64,000 nt of DNA from Leptobrachium leishanense (taxonomy: Eukaryota; Chordata; Amphibia; Anura; Megophryidae), in contig CM019064.1 of the NCBI GenBank assembly GCA_009667805.1, positions 108,226,328 to 108,290,327 on the forward strand, given 5' to 3'. Position numbers and translations under genes: made by a program. This document shows positions 22,826 through 35,112 of this stretch, in pieces (within the stretch, counting starts at the first letter, position 1; every line of letters begins with the position of its first letter). The notes below the pieces were generated by a model. The model searched no databases. It was not told the DNA's origin and was given only the letters and a program-made list of their open reading frames with translations.

Positions 22826-25458
22826 GTTCACATAACATATTATATAAAACGTCTTGGTTTTCTTTAAGGTGTTTTTTTATTTGGCAAAAATGTCATCAGT
22901 CATTACGTATTTTAATACTTCTGTTAGTTTCTTTTATTTTTGAATAATAATAATATTTGTGGAATGCATTGTTGTATTTAGTAATATATCTCTCTACGAA
23001 TATATTTATACAAAGGATTTTAATTTTTTTCATCGACATATTAATGTACAGTTTTGGTAGTATTAGTAACACCTTTACTTCTGAGTGGTTCTCCATAAAC
23101 TCACTGACACAAACCTGTAGTTTTATGGAAAATAAAATCTAAATGGCTTCATCACTGCCACATAAGCAAAACTATACACATACACATACAAATACGCAGA
23201 TCTTATACAGTGTTTGACATTTAGATGGCTTCCTCTGTTTATTAATTGTGATACTGCTCAAAGTGTGCACAAGACACTGCAGATTGACTCGGCATCTGTT
23301 TCAGACTCTGAGTACAATTCTGGGAGTTGCAGTACACTCAATGATATGCTCTATGTACTGCAACTTATGGGTCATGTTTTGGAGCCCATATGCAGACTAG
23401 TTTTGATTATAAAAAGAATGAAATAATTTTGCATTCTTCCAGAATATGTCTAGATTGAGTTAACTCCAACTTGGGCATCTGAAGGTGCTTTTCGGCATCG
23501 AGTTAACTTGATCACAGTAGTGAAGGGGTTATGCTTGTGTGTGGATAAAATAATATCAATGTTGAAAATTATTTCACATTTAATATCCTAAAATACTGTA
23601 AATACAGCACAGTCAGAAAACAATACCATTGCATATTTTAGAAGATGCTTGAATATTTCTAACCTTCAAGATTTGGGTAAGTAAAAATAAACAAAGATCA
23701 ATGCATCACAAATATGCTATTCTACTTTCTGCATATTTCATAATATTCACTCATATCACTGTATTCAATATAAGTATTATTACAATACATTTTATTATAT
23801 TTTACTCCTTACCACCCAACAAACATTTGGTCTCACTATTAAAATAAAGTTCAAACTGAAAAACATGAGACATGAGTACAAAAATGAAGTGATGAAAGGA
23901 CATTTGTCATGAAGAATATTAAAGGAAAAATAAAAAAAATAAAAATAGATTATTCTCAGTTTTATTAGGACAGTAATTGTATCATAAGAATGAACCAGAA
24001 ATCGACAAAGAGCAGCCAGTGATGGTTATAGTATATGACATAGTATATTAAAATAGGAAAAGGTTAAAAAGAAACCTTTTAAATGTTATGTATGCAAAAT
24101 ATTGAAAAATTGCAAGTATAGGCTTTATGCAAACTAATGCAGGAAGTAAGATTTGGTAAAAAAAAAAATAATCAGTGAAATGTATTGTGAATTGTTACAG
24201 AAATGTAATTTCTTTGGCTTAATTTATACAGTGATCAGATTTTAAATTTCCATAAATTCAAGCTTTTAAAGAACTGGCAAATATTTTGGCTTCAATAAAA
24301 CCATAAATCTGTTTGGATGTAGAAATCTACATACGTTCTAACATAGTGGATTGAATATAAAACATAATTAGCTTTCGTGAAATAATCTTATATTTAAAAC
24401 TTATGGCACGATTTTTCAGCCTTCTTAAATCCTTTCCGAATAAGCAAATAAATTTGAATTCTGAAACAGCTACCAAGTAGACATTCCAAACAAATCTGCT
24501 CTGTACCAAATCCACAAACTATTTTTTCTTTCAGACCCTATTCCAATGTTCTACTGCATTTTTCTTTAGTACCCTATAGTTTCTCAACACAATAGTTAAT
24601 ATGGACACGATTCAAGTTTTTCATTCACTGGCATAATTTCAAAATCAAGAGCATTTATAGGCTTGTTTGGTTTTCCACAGGTCCCACCTGTGATCAGTCC
24701 ATTTTTTTTTGTTGCAAGCAAGACTTTAAAGCAAGGATGAATAAGGCACCAAAATTTACCGCAATTTCGGTGCTTTGCATTTCAGCTCACTTCGGCAAAT
24801 CCTTTTCTTCGGAAATTCGGGGAATTCACTATTTATCAAATAGTGGCAGTATTTTGCCAAAATTGGAATCGCCGTAGCTGTTAGCAGAATTGCGCTGATA
24901 AGTGCCAAAAGTAAAAGAAAGGAAAAAAGAAGACTACTATTCTTTTAATAGGATGTTAAATCAACAAAAATGTAGTAAAAATGTCTAAATAATAAAAAAG
25001 TAATTAAAAAAAGTAATATAAAGGTCTTTTTAAAAATAATAAAGTCTGTTAAAAAAGTCTTAAAATAAGGTCTTATGAAAAAAATAAGAAGGTTTTTTTT
25101 AAAAAAAGCATTTCGTCAAGCGCTGCGTTTTAGCGACTCGTAGTAAATTTTTTATTTAGCGATGGTGTTTTAACTCACAGCAGTTGATAGGGCCTTTCAT
25201 TGGACTAAAGCACCAATTCCTGGTATAAAGATAGAGAGGAAGTCAGACGCCGCCACAACAGCGTCTAAGACATACACACCAGGGCCAGTTCTTTTGTATG
25301 TGGCTCAGGAATGGATATGTACATCTCCTTTTCCTTACTATGTGGAAGACAAATATAATGCTTGCTGCAGTATGAGACCAAATCCTCTAAAAATAGGCCA
25401 TTATTTTTTAACTATATTAACTTCTTCATTTTCTGATTCCTATTTATGTGATTTCATA
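22826..25458. other. Intron sequence beside the exon, no recognised feature
   Basis: A 2.6-kb, mostly AT-rich stretch. A segment at about 24740-24910 has TTTCGGTG and AATTCGG motifs like the GTT-family interior at 10400, possibly an old copy. No conserved coding frame. Confidence 0.5.
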
Positions 25459-25460
25459 TA

Positions 25461-26051
25461 CAGTAAAAACTTGGTTTGAGAGTGTTTTGCAAGAAGAGCA
25501 ACAATTTTTTATAAATTTTAACTTGATAAATGAGAGAGGTCTTGTAATACGAGCAGTATGTACGCTTTGTCTGCCAAGCGTCACGTCATAACTGAGTCTG
25601 CGGTCACACGAGCACACTGAGTGCGTCCATATGACCTTTCCTCCCTGCGTCTGCCCCAGCATTCTGCCAGCTCGACAGGGAGGGCCACATGGTGTAACGT
25701 GCGTAACAGTATCGCACATTACAGCAGACGTGCTGAAACCCTCCCAACAGATAGCAGTAATCGTGTTAGTGACAAACGTCCTCCTCCTCCTCTCCTCTCT
25801 CCTTCCCTCCCACCAGCTACGATTATTCTCAAGGGTAATGTGCAGGTTAATTTGTTTTATTTTTACTTTATACTGTACGGTATTTTGTATTACTGTAATC
25901 ATTTTCATATGAATAAATGGTTGGCCAAACAAATTGTCAGAGTTTCCATTATTTCTTTGATATAAATTTAGAAATTCGCTTTGATATAAGAGTGCTTTGT
26001 ATAACAAGCACATTTCCAGAATTAATTATGCTCAAATCCAAGGTATTACTG
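25461..26051. mobile_element. Mariner/Tigger-like MITE
   Basis: A 591-bp element between TA dinucleotides (25459-25460 and 26052-26053). Ends are CAGTAAAAACTTGGTTTGAG and, on the other strand, CAGTAATACCTTGG. Subterminal boxes (TTTTGCAAGAAGAGCAA; CGCTTTGATATAAGAGTGC) also match across the ends. TA targets and these ends recall widespread Tigger-type MITEs. The 189-residue minus frame inside it is an open frame by chance. Confidence 0.75.
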
Positions 26052-26747
26052 TATTTTGCAAGGACTTTGAAGGACCTTTGTTTCTATAAATTGGGATCTA
26101 GAACAAAAATATTAGTATACATTTTAAATTTTATATACATATTTATTATGCATTTTATATTTTATATATTTTGCATTGGATGAGTATTTTTTTATTACGG
26201 GGATATTTTTATGACACATTACTGCATTATGTGAATTTCATCATTACTATATTGGGCGCCTGGGGTTTTCTTACTGTTTTATTACTGCCAATATGCTAGA
26301 AAAGGATGAACAACTGTTACATGTCTTGTCTATTATCAGAAACATGGCAGCCCCGGCTGCACTTTTACAGTAGTAGAACTTTTTGTCCAGCAGTTGGAGC
26401 CATCTGTCAGTCTACCAGTGCTTACAGTATGGAAATGTGCTGTAGGGATTCTACAGCAGATTGATACAGTATGGCTACTGTAAAATGATTTCCATAAAAC
26501 CACTGGATTATAATAATGGTTTATTGAAAAGAATCTGGTTGGAATAGGATAAACATTATTATTATTATTATTAATCTTTATTTAAAAAAAGCACTAGAAT
26601 ATTCTGCAGTACTGTACAATAGGCACAGTATAGACAGGGTAACAATACATTGAACAACATTTTGACAAAACATTACAGGAGGAACAAGGGCCCTATTCCT
26701 GTGGGAACTCACAAACTGGAAGGGTTGGGGTGGAAACAGGAGGAGAG

Positions 26748-26831
26748 GACTGCAAGGTGAGCGTGATGGACTGCAAGGTGAGAGTGATGGACTGCAAGGT
26801 GAGAGTGATGGACTGCTAGGTGACAGTGTTG
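26748..26831. repeat. Four-copy 21-bp minisatellite in the LINE 3' UTR
   Basis: Four units of GACTGCAAGGTGAGAGTGATG with small changes (the first has GAGCG, the last has CTAGG and GACAG). In the 42640 copy the same position has a single unit. Confidence 0.85.
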
Positions 26832-27563
26832 GACTGGTTGCGTCAGTGAGTCAGGTGGTAGGCTTACCTAAATAGGAATGTTTTAAGGGAGCGTTTGAAG
26901 GAAGAGAAACTGGGGGAAAGTTTGATCGCACGAGGGAGAGTGTTCCAGAGGATGGGGACTGCGTTTGAGAAATCCTGCAGTCTATCATGGGATGAGGTTA
27001 TGCGGGGAGAAGCTAGGCGCAGGTCACTGTTTGATCTTAGGGCACGGACTGGGGTGTATTTGGTAATTAGTAAGGACGGGTAATGAGGAGCTGAGTTAGT
27101 GAGAGCTTTGTAGGTCAGGGTAAGGATTTAGAATTTAATTCTACAGTGGATGGGGAGCCAGTGAAGGGACTCGCAGAGAGGAGCAGCAGTAACAGAGCGT
27201 CAAGTGAGATCAATGAGCCTGGCACAGGCATTCAGAATGGATTGTAAGGGGGAGAGACGGGAGAGGCGGAAGAGAGGGAGGCCAGATAAAAGTTTATTAC
27301 AATAGTCAAGTTGGGAGATTACAAGGGCGTGGATGAGTTGCTTTGTGGTGTCAGCGGAAAGAAATGGCCGTATTCTGGAAATATTACGTAGTTGGTAGTG
27401 GCAGGAGGAGGAAAGAGACTGAATGTGGGGGATGAAGGAAAGAGCAGAGTCAAGTGTAACTCAGAGACAGTGAACCTGGTTTGATGGGGAGATAGTGATA
27501 CCCTCAATCATGATAGAGAAGTCAGGAGGAGGGGAAGCATTAGACGGAGGAATTAGTAGGAGC

Positions 27564-28390
27564 TCAGTCTTGACATGTTAATTTTAGGTGGTGAGAGGTC
27601 ATCCAGGAGGAAATGCCATATAAATAGTCGCTGACTTTGGAAAGGACAGGAGGAGAGAGATCAGGGATAGAGAGGTAGATCTGAGTATCATCAGCACAGA
27701 AGTGATAAATAAAGCCAAAGCTGTTAATTATTTTTCCCAGGGAGGAGGTGTAGATAGAAAAGAGCTGAGGGCCTAGGACAGAGCCTTGAGGTACACCAAC
27801 AGATAGCGGCAATGAAGAGGAGGATTTACCTACAAAGGACACAGAGAAGGACCTGTTGGATAGATCGGAGTCGACCCTAGTGAGTGCAGTATCACAGAGA
27901 CCAAGAGAGCTGAGAATTTGTAGAAGGAGAGGTGATCGACAGTGTCAAAAGCAGCCGAGAGGTCAAGCAGGATGAAAATGGAATAGTGGCCATGGTTTTT
28001 AGCAGTTAGGAGGTCGTTGGTGAGGGCAGTTTCGATTGAGTGTAGGGATTGGAAGCCTGATTGCACTGAGTCAAGAAAGGAATTAGAGGACAAGAAGAGG
28101 GAGAGGCAGTTGAAAACAAGTTTTTCCAAGACCTTAGATGTGAATGGAAGCAGGAATACAGGACGGTATTTGGCTGGAGAATTGGGGTTGAGGGAGGGCT
28201 TCTTTAGTATAGGGGTAACCTGTGCATGTTTGAAGGTAGATGGGAAGGAGCCGGTGGGGAGAGAAAGATTGAAGATGTGTGTGAGAGCAGGGGTGATGGA
28301 GGAGGAGAGTGGAGGTATTAGATGTGAGGGAATGGGGTCAGAGGACAGTAAGAAATTCACTTCCTCCTCAGTGGCTGGGAGGAAGCGTTA
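27564..28390 (-). pseudogene. L2-type reverse transcriptase, broken
   Basis: Two overlapping minus-strand frames. The upstream one has [17 protein letters not shown], the motif A aspartate of reverse transcriptase. The downstream one has [15 protein letters not shown] and [10 protein letters not shown], where the usual YADD is CADD. The downstream frame then ends early. Inactive. Confidence 0.85.
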
Positions 28391-28579
28391 GAGGGTAGCT
28401 GAAGGGGCTTCTAGGAGTGGAGACGGTGGATTACTATCTTGTGTTGGGATGTTGCTTCTGATAGAGTTTTATTTAGGAAGTATTCTGCCAGGTCCTGAGC
28501 GCTAAAGGCAGTTGAGGGGGGAGGTGCGGGTGGGTAGAGGAGAGAGTTGAAGGTGGACTAGAGTCGTTTAGGGTTGCAG

Positions 28580-30429
28580 TATATATATATTTTTTACTAT
28601 TAGGATTTTTGTCATCATATTTGGAAGTCATCATGTATCATTCCAGAGATTCCTGTAGCATGTGCAAGTTCAGCTTAAATTAGCTTTCCTATTTAAGACT
28701 CAGAAATTGCAAGGTTTAATAACCTCTTAAATGCATATGATTTAAACTCAGTGTTTAAACCCCACACACAGCTCCTGTGGCATTATAAAGAATGAATAAA
28801 ACAAACGAAAAAAATGATGAGGTTCACGAAATGGTGATGAAGAGATTTAATGAATCTCACTCCTCTTATTTCGCCTGCAGAGTTGTTACAATTAGACACC
28901 TATTTTCTTCATTCATTGAGCTCACAAAATTATCTGATGCAGTTTTGTATCATGAACTTCATTGTTGTCTAAAATGTAGTACAAAAAAAGATTGCTAAAG
29001 CACTCTCCTTTTAATCAAAACTGTCCAGAACAGATTGTACCATAATTATTGGAAACACAAATTCTCAAGATTCTCAAGAATGTGTCTATTCCCTTTGCTG
29101 TTATCAAATATGGAAAAGGCTTTTATAAGAAAATATTTGAATCCATTATAACGTATTATTTTTATATACCTGACGATGACTTACTCATTTCTTTTGTTTT
29201 CGTTTTCCATAAACATTTTCTGACCACGTGATAGTTTAGAAATGAACAGCCATTATATGACGTTAGTACAAATATGTGAACATATTAGTACCTACCTTTT
29301 TTCTGCAAAAAAAACATTGATTGAAATATTAAAAAATATAACAAAACAGATTTGCAGTGAGCTAAAGATTTGTTTGTAGAATGAAAAATGTTTAACGGAT
29401 TATGTTAGATAATTCTGATAAATGAATTATCTGCAAACCATATGCAAATAAAGAAGGAAAAAAAGATCTGTCAAATCAGAAGAAAAAAGAAAGGGATGAT
29501 AAAGCATTCCATAAAAAAAGAAAGAGAAAAAATGTTTGCTTTGAATAATAAAAAAAAAATCATGCATCAGGTTGAGCTTGAATTAAAAAAAAAATACCTT
29601 CATCTTCACCACGCTCATTATTGGCTATATCATCAGCTTGTTTCTTTGTGTTGGCTCCTGAGGGTTACAATAAGAAGAATAAAAGGGAAAAAAAGAGGGT
29701 TCAAAAAGGGACCGTGTTCAAAAAGAAAAGAAATGAAAAATATTCTTTCAAAAAACAAGTAATATATTTCAAAAAGTCTTCGCAGTCATATTGAAAATCT
29801 GAGCTTAAAAGAAGAAATTCTAAAAATACAAGTAAAATGTGAAAAATGTTTATTTTTTACATTGCGTTCAGAAGCAAATTTAAGAGTGTTATTATGCAAA
29901 TAGACATGAAATCAGCAAAATCAATTCAATCTTGAAAATGCGTGATATTTCAAAAACGTTATAAGACCCAAATGGCCTTGAAAGAGAAAGACACTTAAGC
30001 CATCTTTTGCGTAAGTTTGTAGTTATTTCTTTTTAAAGACACATTAGTTTAACTTTTCACCAAGCAGGTATACATTGCTCATTATCCGTTACTTAATTGC
30101 CATATCACTATAATCACACTTTTTCTACAAAAGAAATCATGTTTTAAGTCACATTATCTTATACATTAAACGAATTGTCTGTTTGCATTTTTTTTCTATA
30201 TTTTTGACACAGTGGTTATTAACTGGTAATAAAAGTAGTTGCCATGGAAATCTACATTTGCTATGCATGGAGATTTTACTACAATTTTAGAAATCTATAA
30301 AAAGAGCATTTGTCAAAATGAATGACAGATTAATTTATTTTAATACTGATCTGAAAGAGAAATTATAACTTCAAAAATTAGTAGATACATATATTTATAA
30401 TATGACCCTGTTCCCTAAAAAATGTTGAC
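28580..30429. other. No recognised feature
   Basis: AT-rich intron with several A-rich runs. A lysine-rich frame at about 29442-29762 follows from the A-rich composition. Confidence 0.55.
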
Positions 30430-30432
30430 TAT

Positions 30433-30614
30433 CAGGTCTATTCAAAGAAAGGTGAAACTCAGGAGAATGACTGGAGAAGTGAAAATTCTAGGTCAAAATA
30501 GCCAAACCAGAAAAATTCTCCAATTTATCTCACTTTCCAAATTGCCTATTTGGTTAAGATTGTTCTCTTCTCCTACCAATTCTCCTGGTTTTCACCTTTC
30601 TCTGAATAACCCTG
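30433..30614. mobile_element. Short TIR element with TAT duplication (GTT family)
   Basis: 182 bp with ends CAGGTCTATTCAAAGAAAGG and, on the other strand, CAGGGTTATTCAGAGAAAGG, flanked by TAT on both sides (30430-30432, 30615-30617). The inverted subterminal boxes GGTGAAACTCAGGAGAAT and ATTCTCCTGGTTTTCACC extend the pairing to about 45 bp. Confidence 0.82.
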
Positions 30615-30637
30615 TATTTGTTTGTGTGTGTGTATTA

Positions 30638-30661
30638 TACATATATATATATATATATATA
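30638..30661. repeat. (AT)n microsatellite
   Basis: About 12 AT dinucleotides next to the left end of the palindromic unit. Confidence 0.9.
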
Positions 30662-30855
30662 CAAAAAATCTACCAGTGAGCCGGGCACTCATATCCCATG
30701 AAGAAATGCTGCGGGCCAAGGTTTGCAACAGTCGTATGTAGATTGCCTCGGTCCTTATCTCCCGACGAGTAATATAGAAGAGGGTCCACAATGGAGGAGG
30801 CACACGAGGACTTCTTAAAAACATTGATGTTTATTCAAAGTTACATTAAAAATCC

Positions 30856-30888
30856 GATGTTTCGGCCCACCGAGAGCCTTTATCAAGG
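30856..30888 (-). ncRNA. Hammerhead-like motif, left of centre
   Basis: The minus strand reads CCTTGATAAA, GGCTC-loop-GGGCC, GAAACATC. The stem contains one U-G wobble; the mirror copy has C-G at the same pair. Confidence 0.5.
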
Positions 30889-30940
30889 TATGACAGATCG
30901 ATAAAAAGCAGACATTCCTGCTTTTTATCGATCTGTCATA

Positions 30941-30973
30941 CCTTGATAAAGGCCCTCAGTGGGCCAAAACATC
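30941..30973 (+). ncRNA. Hammerhead-like motif, right of centre
   Basis: Reads CCTTGATAAA, GGCCC-loop-GGGCC, AAAACATC. The stem is perfect, but GAAAC is changed to AAAAC. Confidence 0.48.
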
Positions 30974-31281
30974 GGATTTTTAATGTAACTTTGAATAAAC
31001 ATCAAAATTTTTAAGAAGTCCTCGTGTGCCTCCTCCATTGTGGACCCTCTTCTATATATGTATATATACACACACAATGTGTATGTAATTTACATGAAAC
31101 ATTGAGAGAGCACCATATTCCAATTATGACTTATTTAAAAAACTATTCGATCACAAAAACATACAGAATACTAAATTATCAGTAATTAATAAGAAATATT
31201 GGTGCGTATACATGATTAAAATCCATACAGTATACACACAGCTTAACCCTTTCAATGTCAACTGATATATATATAAATACA

Positions 31282-31598
31282 GCCTGTTCTAGCCTCCAAA
31301 TAGCCACTGGGGCCTCAGGGCAAAAAAATCCCAAAGACATATACAAAAATCCAAAAAACAGGATGCACTTGAGGACTTAGGAAAAAATAAAATAAAATAA
31401 TAGCTTTTATTAGATAAACATGTTTAAAAGTCCCCGTAAACGTGCCCGACGTTTCGGCTCCTTCCAAGTCTTTCTCAAGGTTGAGAAATGTTTGGAAGGA
31501 GCCGAAAGGTTGGGCACGTTTACAGGAACTTTTTAACATGTTTATCTAATAAAAGCTGGATTTTATTTTATTTTTTCCTAATTCCTCCAGTGCATCCT
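31282..31598. mobile_element. Second palindromic unit with hammerhead-like motifs
   Basis: 31360-31478 is the reverse complement of 31480-31598 with scattered changes (outer AGGATGCACTTGAGGA-type box; shared TTAGATAAACATGTT). About 80 unpaired bases precede the left arm. TATATATAT lies on both outer sides. Confidence 0.8.
31448..31480 (-). ncRNA. Hammerhead-like motif, degenerate
   Basis: The minus strand reads CCTTGAGAAA, a partly paired hairpin ending GGAGCC, then GAAACGTC. A mirror remnant (TTGAGAAATG...GAGCCGAAAGG) lies at 31479-31509. Confidence 0.42.
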
Positions 31599-31748
31599 AT
31601 ATATATATATTAAATTTTAGAACTGCCGTGCCCATGGAGCTCCTATGCTACATTCCCCAAATGCCGCAAGGAACTCTGGGTAGGACATGCAAATGAGGTC
31701 TCCAATTTCTCCCTTTTTTTGAATCCACGGTCTATATATACTGTATAT

Positions 31749-31782
31749 CCTGAGGAAAGTTCCTACGGGAACTGAAACGGCG
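31749..31782 (+). ncRNA. Hammerhead-like motif with strong stem
   Basis: Reads CCTGAGGA, A, AGTTCC-TACG-GGAACT, then GAAACGG. The six-pair stem with a TACG tetraloop is perfect. The core has CTGAGGA in place of CTGATGA, which is allowed at the variable core position. It lies in a repeat fragment that follows a TATATATACTGTATAT tract. Confidence 0.55.
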
Positions 31783-31989
31783 AGCTGTTTTACGTTTCTT
31801 CAATAAATGTATTACTTTTTTACAAGTCTCCTTGAGCATCCGAGTTTTGTGGAGTATTGTGACGGCTATCGGATCTCTGCACTGGAGCAAGGACAGATTT
31901 CTGGTATGTGGAGTGCGGGGTTGCATGGACTTTACATATATAGGCTTTCCATTACCTGCACAATAAATATATATATAGAAGTGTTATAT

Positions 31990-32850
31990 TTACAATATAG
32001 CTGGAGCTTGTGGTTCCATGCAAGAAAATCAGATCACAAAGCTTTCAAAATAATTTAAAACACGATAGCTATTATGTCCTCAGATGTATTTAAATTTAAT
32101 GGGCATGTTCTGAAGTCCATTTGCAAACAAATTTAATTTGCTATAAACATAATTCATGCATTGCTTCACAATTAGACCACATTGAGTATACTCGATATCA
32201 GGGCATCAGCAGGTACATGTAAAGATTGAATATATTTGATTTTGGTAGTGATGATTACAATTCTGTAGATATGTATGTAACATACAATGTGTAAAGCAAA
32301 CTAGGTCAAATGCCCTTATTAATATTTTTAAACAGGGGTCAAGTTGACCAAGAACGAATGGGAACGCAGTTCCTCCAATCTTTTCTCAGAAGGATCGGAG
32401 TTCCCTTTTGGCCCACACCCCGAGAAGCTATTATTATGTTCAAATCATGTTTTTCAATGGTAACCTGAGCAGGATAAACCTTGGAGAGTTCCCACATTTC
32501 ATTTTTTTAGGACTAGACCCCTGTTTGTAAAGAACCCAATACCATCTTTGAGGTAGATTCCTACCATAGATTCCTCCCAAAAATGACAAGATAATGAAAT
32601 AATCTTTTTGTGAATTTAGCCTAAGTAGAAAACAGAAGCAACAGGGTCATGTGGTTTTTCCAACAGACAAAGGATCAAATGAAAAACAACAAATTTGAAC
32701 TCAGGTGACTTCCAAAAAAATAAGATAACCATTTTCTGACAAAACTAATAAGAGACTGCAAAACCCGAAATTACATCTGACAGGTTAGGTTAACCCAAAC
32801 AAAAGCCCCACAGCCATACATTAAGCACAGGTCAGAGAACTAAAAATAAC
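31990..32850. other. No recognised feature
   Basis: AT-rich intron, no repeat ends identified. Confidence 0.5.
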
Positions 32851-33709
32851 AGTAAGAGTTATTCAATAAGCCCTGAACTTGAAATTGAATTGCCCTGAAT
32901 GGTGAATTTCCCCATATGGTGCAATTACGTAGCTGTTCGTCTATACACTAAACTGTTAGTTTGCCAAATACTGGAGAAATGACAGTGAAATACGGTGGAG
33001 ATCAATGCAGATCGGCGATCTTCGGTGGAAGCAAAATTGTCTCATAAACAAGTAATGGTTAATCTATTCCGAGAATGGCGAACTGCACCGAAGTGCCGTT
33101 GAAATGGACTGGTTTTCGGTGATTCGGTTCAACAGGTTTAAGCAGGCGCATCCATAGGATTACAAGAGGAAACAATATTATTGTTTTTATTTTTTTATAT
33201 TTAACCATTTATTCTTTTCATTTTCAGCAAACCGACATTTTATTTTCCTTTTTGAACATCTTTTTGTATTTTTTTTAGGCAAAATTCTTAATTCACAATT
33301 TTTTTAAAAAGGCGTTAGTTTTTTTATTCTGTTACAGACCTTTTTATTATTATTGTAGGACTTTTTTATCATTTAGGTACATTTTAATACATTGTTATTG
33401 TTTTTAACACCTATTAGAAGAATAGCAGAGATAGTTGTTTTTTTTTCTGCAGGTCCGCAGCGTTCGGAGGTCTTCGGCGACGTTCAGTGGTCATCTTCGG
33501 AGGCTCTACAGTCAAGTACAGAAATATTGGGACATCGACACAATTCTAACATCTTTGACTCTATACACCACCACAACGGAGGTGGAATGAAACAAACACA
33601 ATGTGCTTTAACTGCAGACTGTCAGCTTTAATTTGAGGGTATGTACATCCAACTCAGGTGAACGGTGTAGGACTTACAGCAGTTTGCAGATGTGCCTCCC
33701 ACTTGTTAA

Positions 33710-34950
33710 CCACTTCAATGCTAAGGACGCGCTCAGCGCGTCCTCAGCATTACCGCTGGTGTGCTGAGGACGCGCTGAGCGCGTCCTCAGTTTGGGGTCA
33801 GCGTTCGGCCGGGTTCCGGCCGATCGCTGGCCCCTCCGGTGCGGGCTGACATCCTGGATGTCAGCCCGGCATCCGGACCAGCAGCCGCCAACATTAGGTG
33901 TCATCGCGGGGGCGCGATGACACCTAATTCAGGCGCCCCCCCCGCATGTGCGGAGGAGGCGCCTGAAAGGGAGGGGGGGGAGGTCCTTCGGACCTCTCTC
34001 CCTCCCGATCGGTGGCACACAGGGGCTTAACCCAGGCATCATTTGGAAGGGCACAGCCTGCCCTTCCAAATGATGCCTGGCATTAACCCCTGGGGAGCTG
34101 GATCGCAAATCGGCGCTGAAAAGCGCCGATTCGCGATCCTTCCCGGGAGCTGGCCGACATCTTGGATGTCGGCCAAGCTTCCGGGAACTCCCCCAGAGGA
34201 CTGGCGTCATCGTGCGCAGCACGATGACGCCAGTCCTACAGTTAACCCCTAACTGCCACCAACTGTGGAGATAGGGAGTTCCAATGAACTCCCTATCTCC
34301 CGATCCGTGGCAGCTAGGGGTTAAATTTTGATATCGTTGGATCGGCCAGAGCATGGCCGTTCCAACGATACCAAACATGAAAGTTAAAAAATTTGTAAAA
34401 AAAAAAAAAAATGAAAAATAAAAATAAAAAAAAATTAAAAAAAAAAATAAAAAAAAAAAAAATAAACACTTTTTTTTTATTTTTTTGGGTTTGTTAATGC
34501 AGCAATATTGTTCCCATTTCAATTATAATGTGAACAATGATGCTGCACTAACGATTTTTGTATGCGGTGCGTTTGTTAAAAATAGTGTCATTTTCCCCAA
34601 AAAAAAATGTAACGAGACCCCATCTCTAATTTTTTTAACAAGCGCACCCCATACAAAATATAACCGCAATTGCTCGCATGTTAAAATGTGGAAAAAAACA
34701 CTTTACACGTTGTAAATTATTGAAAATACATATTTTATTGCATTTTTTGTTATAATATACAGACATGACATAACGTATACATATAATAATGACATATTAT
34801 GAATCTACCGAGTCTGACGGAAAGAACGATATATAATATGTCGGTGTCATATACTAAAATAAGCCTTCAAAACACGTTTAAACATGATGCGCAAAACAGG
34901 TAAAAAATGACCTCAGCACAGGGGCGGGAAAAGCCTCAGCAGCGAAAGGG
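33710..34950. mobile_element. TTAA-flanked piggyBac-like MITE, copy 4 (in Tc1)
   Basis: 1241 bp between TTAA at 33706-33709 and 34951-34954. Copy 2 of the Tc1 element has the empty site (ACTTGTTAAGGGACC at about 55524), which proves the insertion. Ends CCACTTCAATGCTAAGG and, on the other strand, CCCTTTCGCTGCTGAGG. The GC-rich half is a chain of perfect hairpins; the other half is A-rich and matches copy 3. Confidence 0.92.
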
Positions 34951-35112
34951 TTAAGGGACCAAAAGTAATGGGACAATTGGCTTCTCAGCTGTTCCAAGGC
35001 CAGGTGTGTGATATTCCCTCATTACCCCAATTACAATGTGCAGATAAAAAGGCCCAGAGTTAATTTCAAGTGTGCTATTTGCATTTGTAATCTGTTGCTG
35101 TCAACTCTCAAG

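Larger units (their letters stand above)
26554..28579 (-). mobile_element. L2-type LINE, 5'-truncated relic
   Basis: Minus-strand copy of the same family as 39308-42852: a (TAA)n tail at 26554-26573, a 3' UTR, then reverse transcriptase sequence. It begins at the point matching about 40868 of the longer copy, so the endonuclease half is missing. Frameshifts and stops break the reading frame. The 3' UTR holds a 21-bp minisatellite not seen in the other copy. Confidence 0.85.
30662..31057. mobile_element. Palindromic unit with facing hammerhead-like motifs
   Basis: 30772-30913 is the near-perfect reverse complement of 30916-31057 (outer boxes GAAGAGGGTCCACAATGGAG; inner boxes flanking GCAGACATTCCTGC). 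The left side has a further 110 bp without a partner. Both outer flanks are AT-repeat DNA. Same architecture as 4559-7157, with a different sequence. Confidence 0.85.

Noticed and set aside
25444..26013. A 189-residue minus-strand frame
   Set aside because: It covers almost exactly a TA-flanked MITE and reads through its inverted ends; it has no protein similarity that I recognise.
29442..29762. A 106-residue lysine-rich open frame
   Set aside because: The composition follows from A-rich DNA; there are no motifs and no splice or promoter context.
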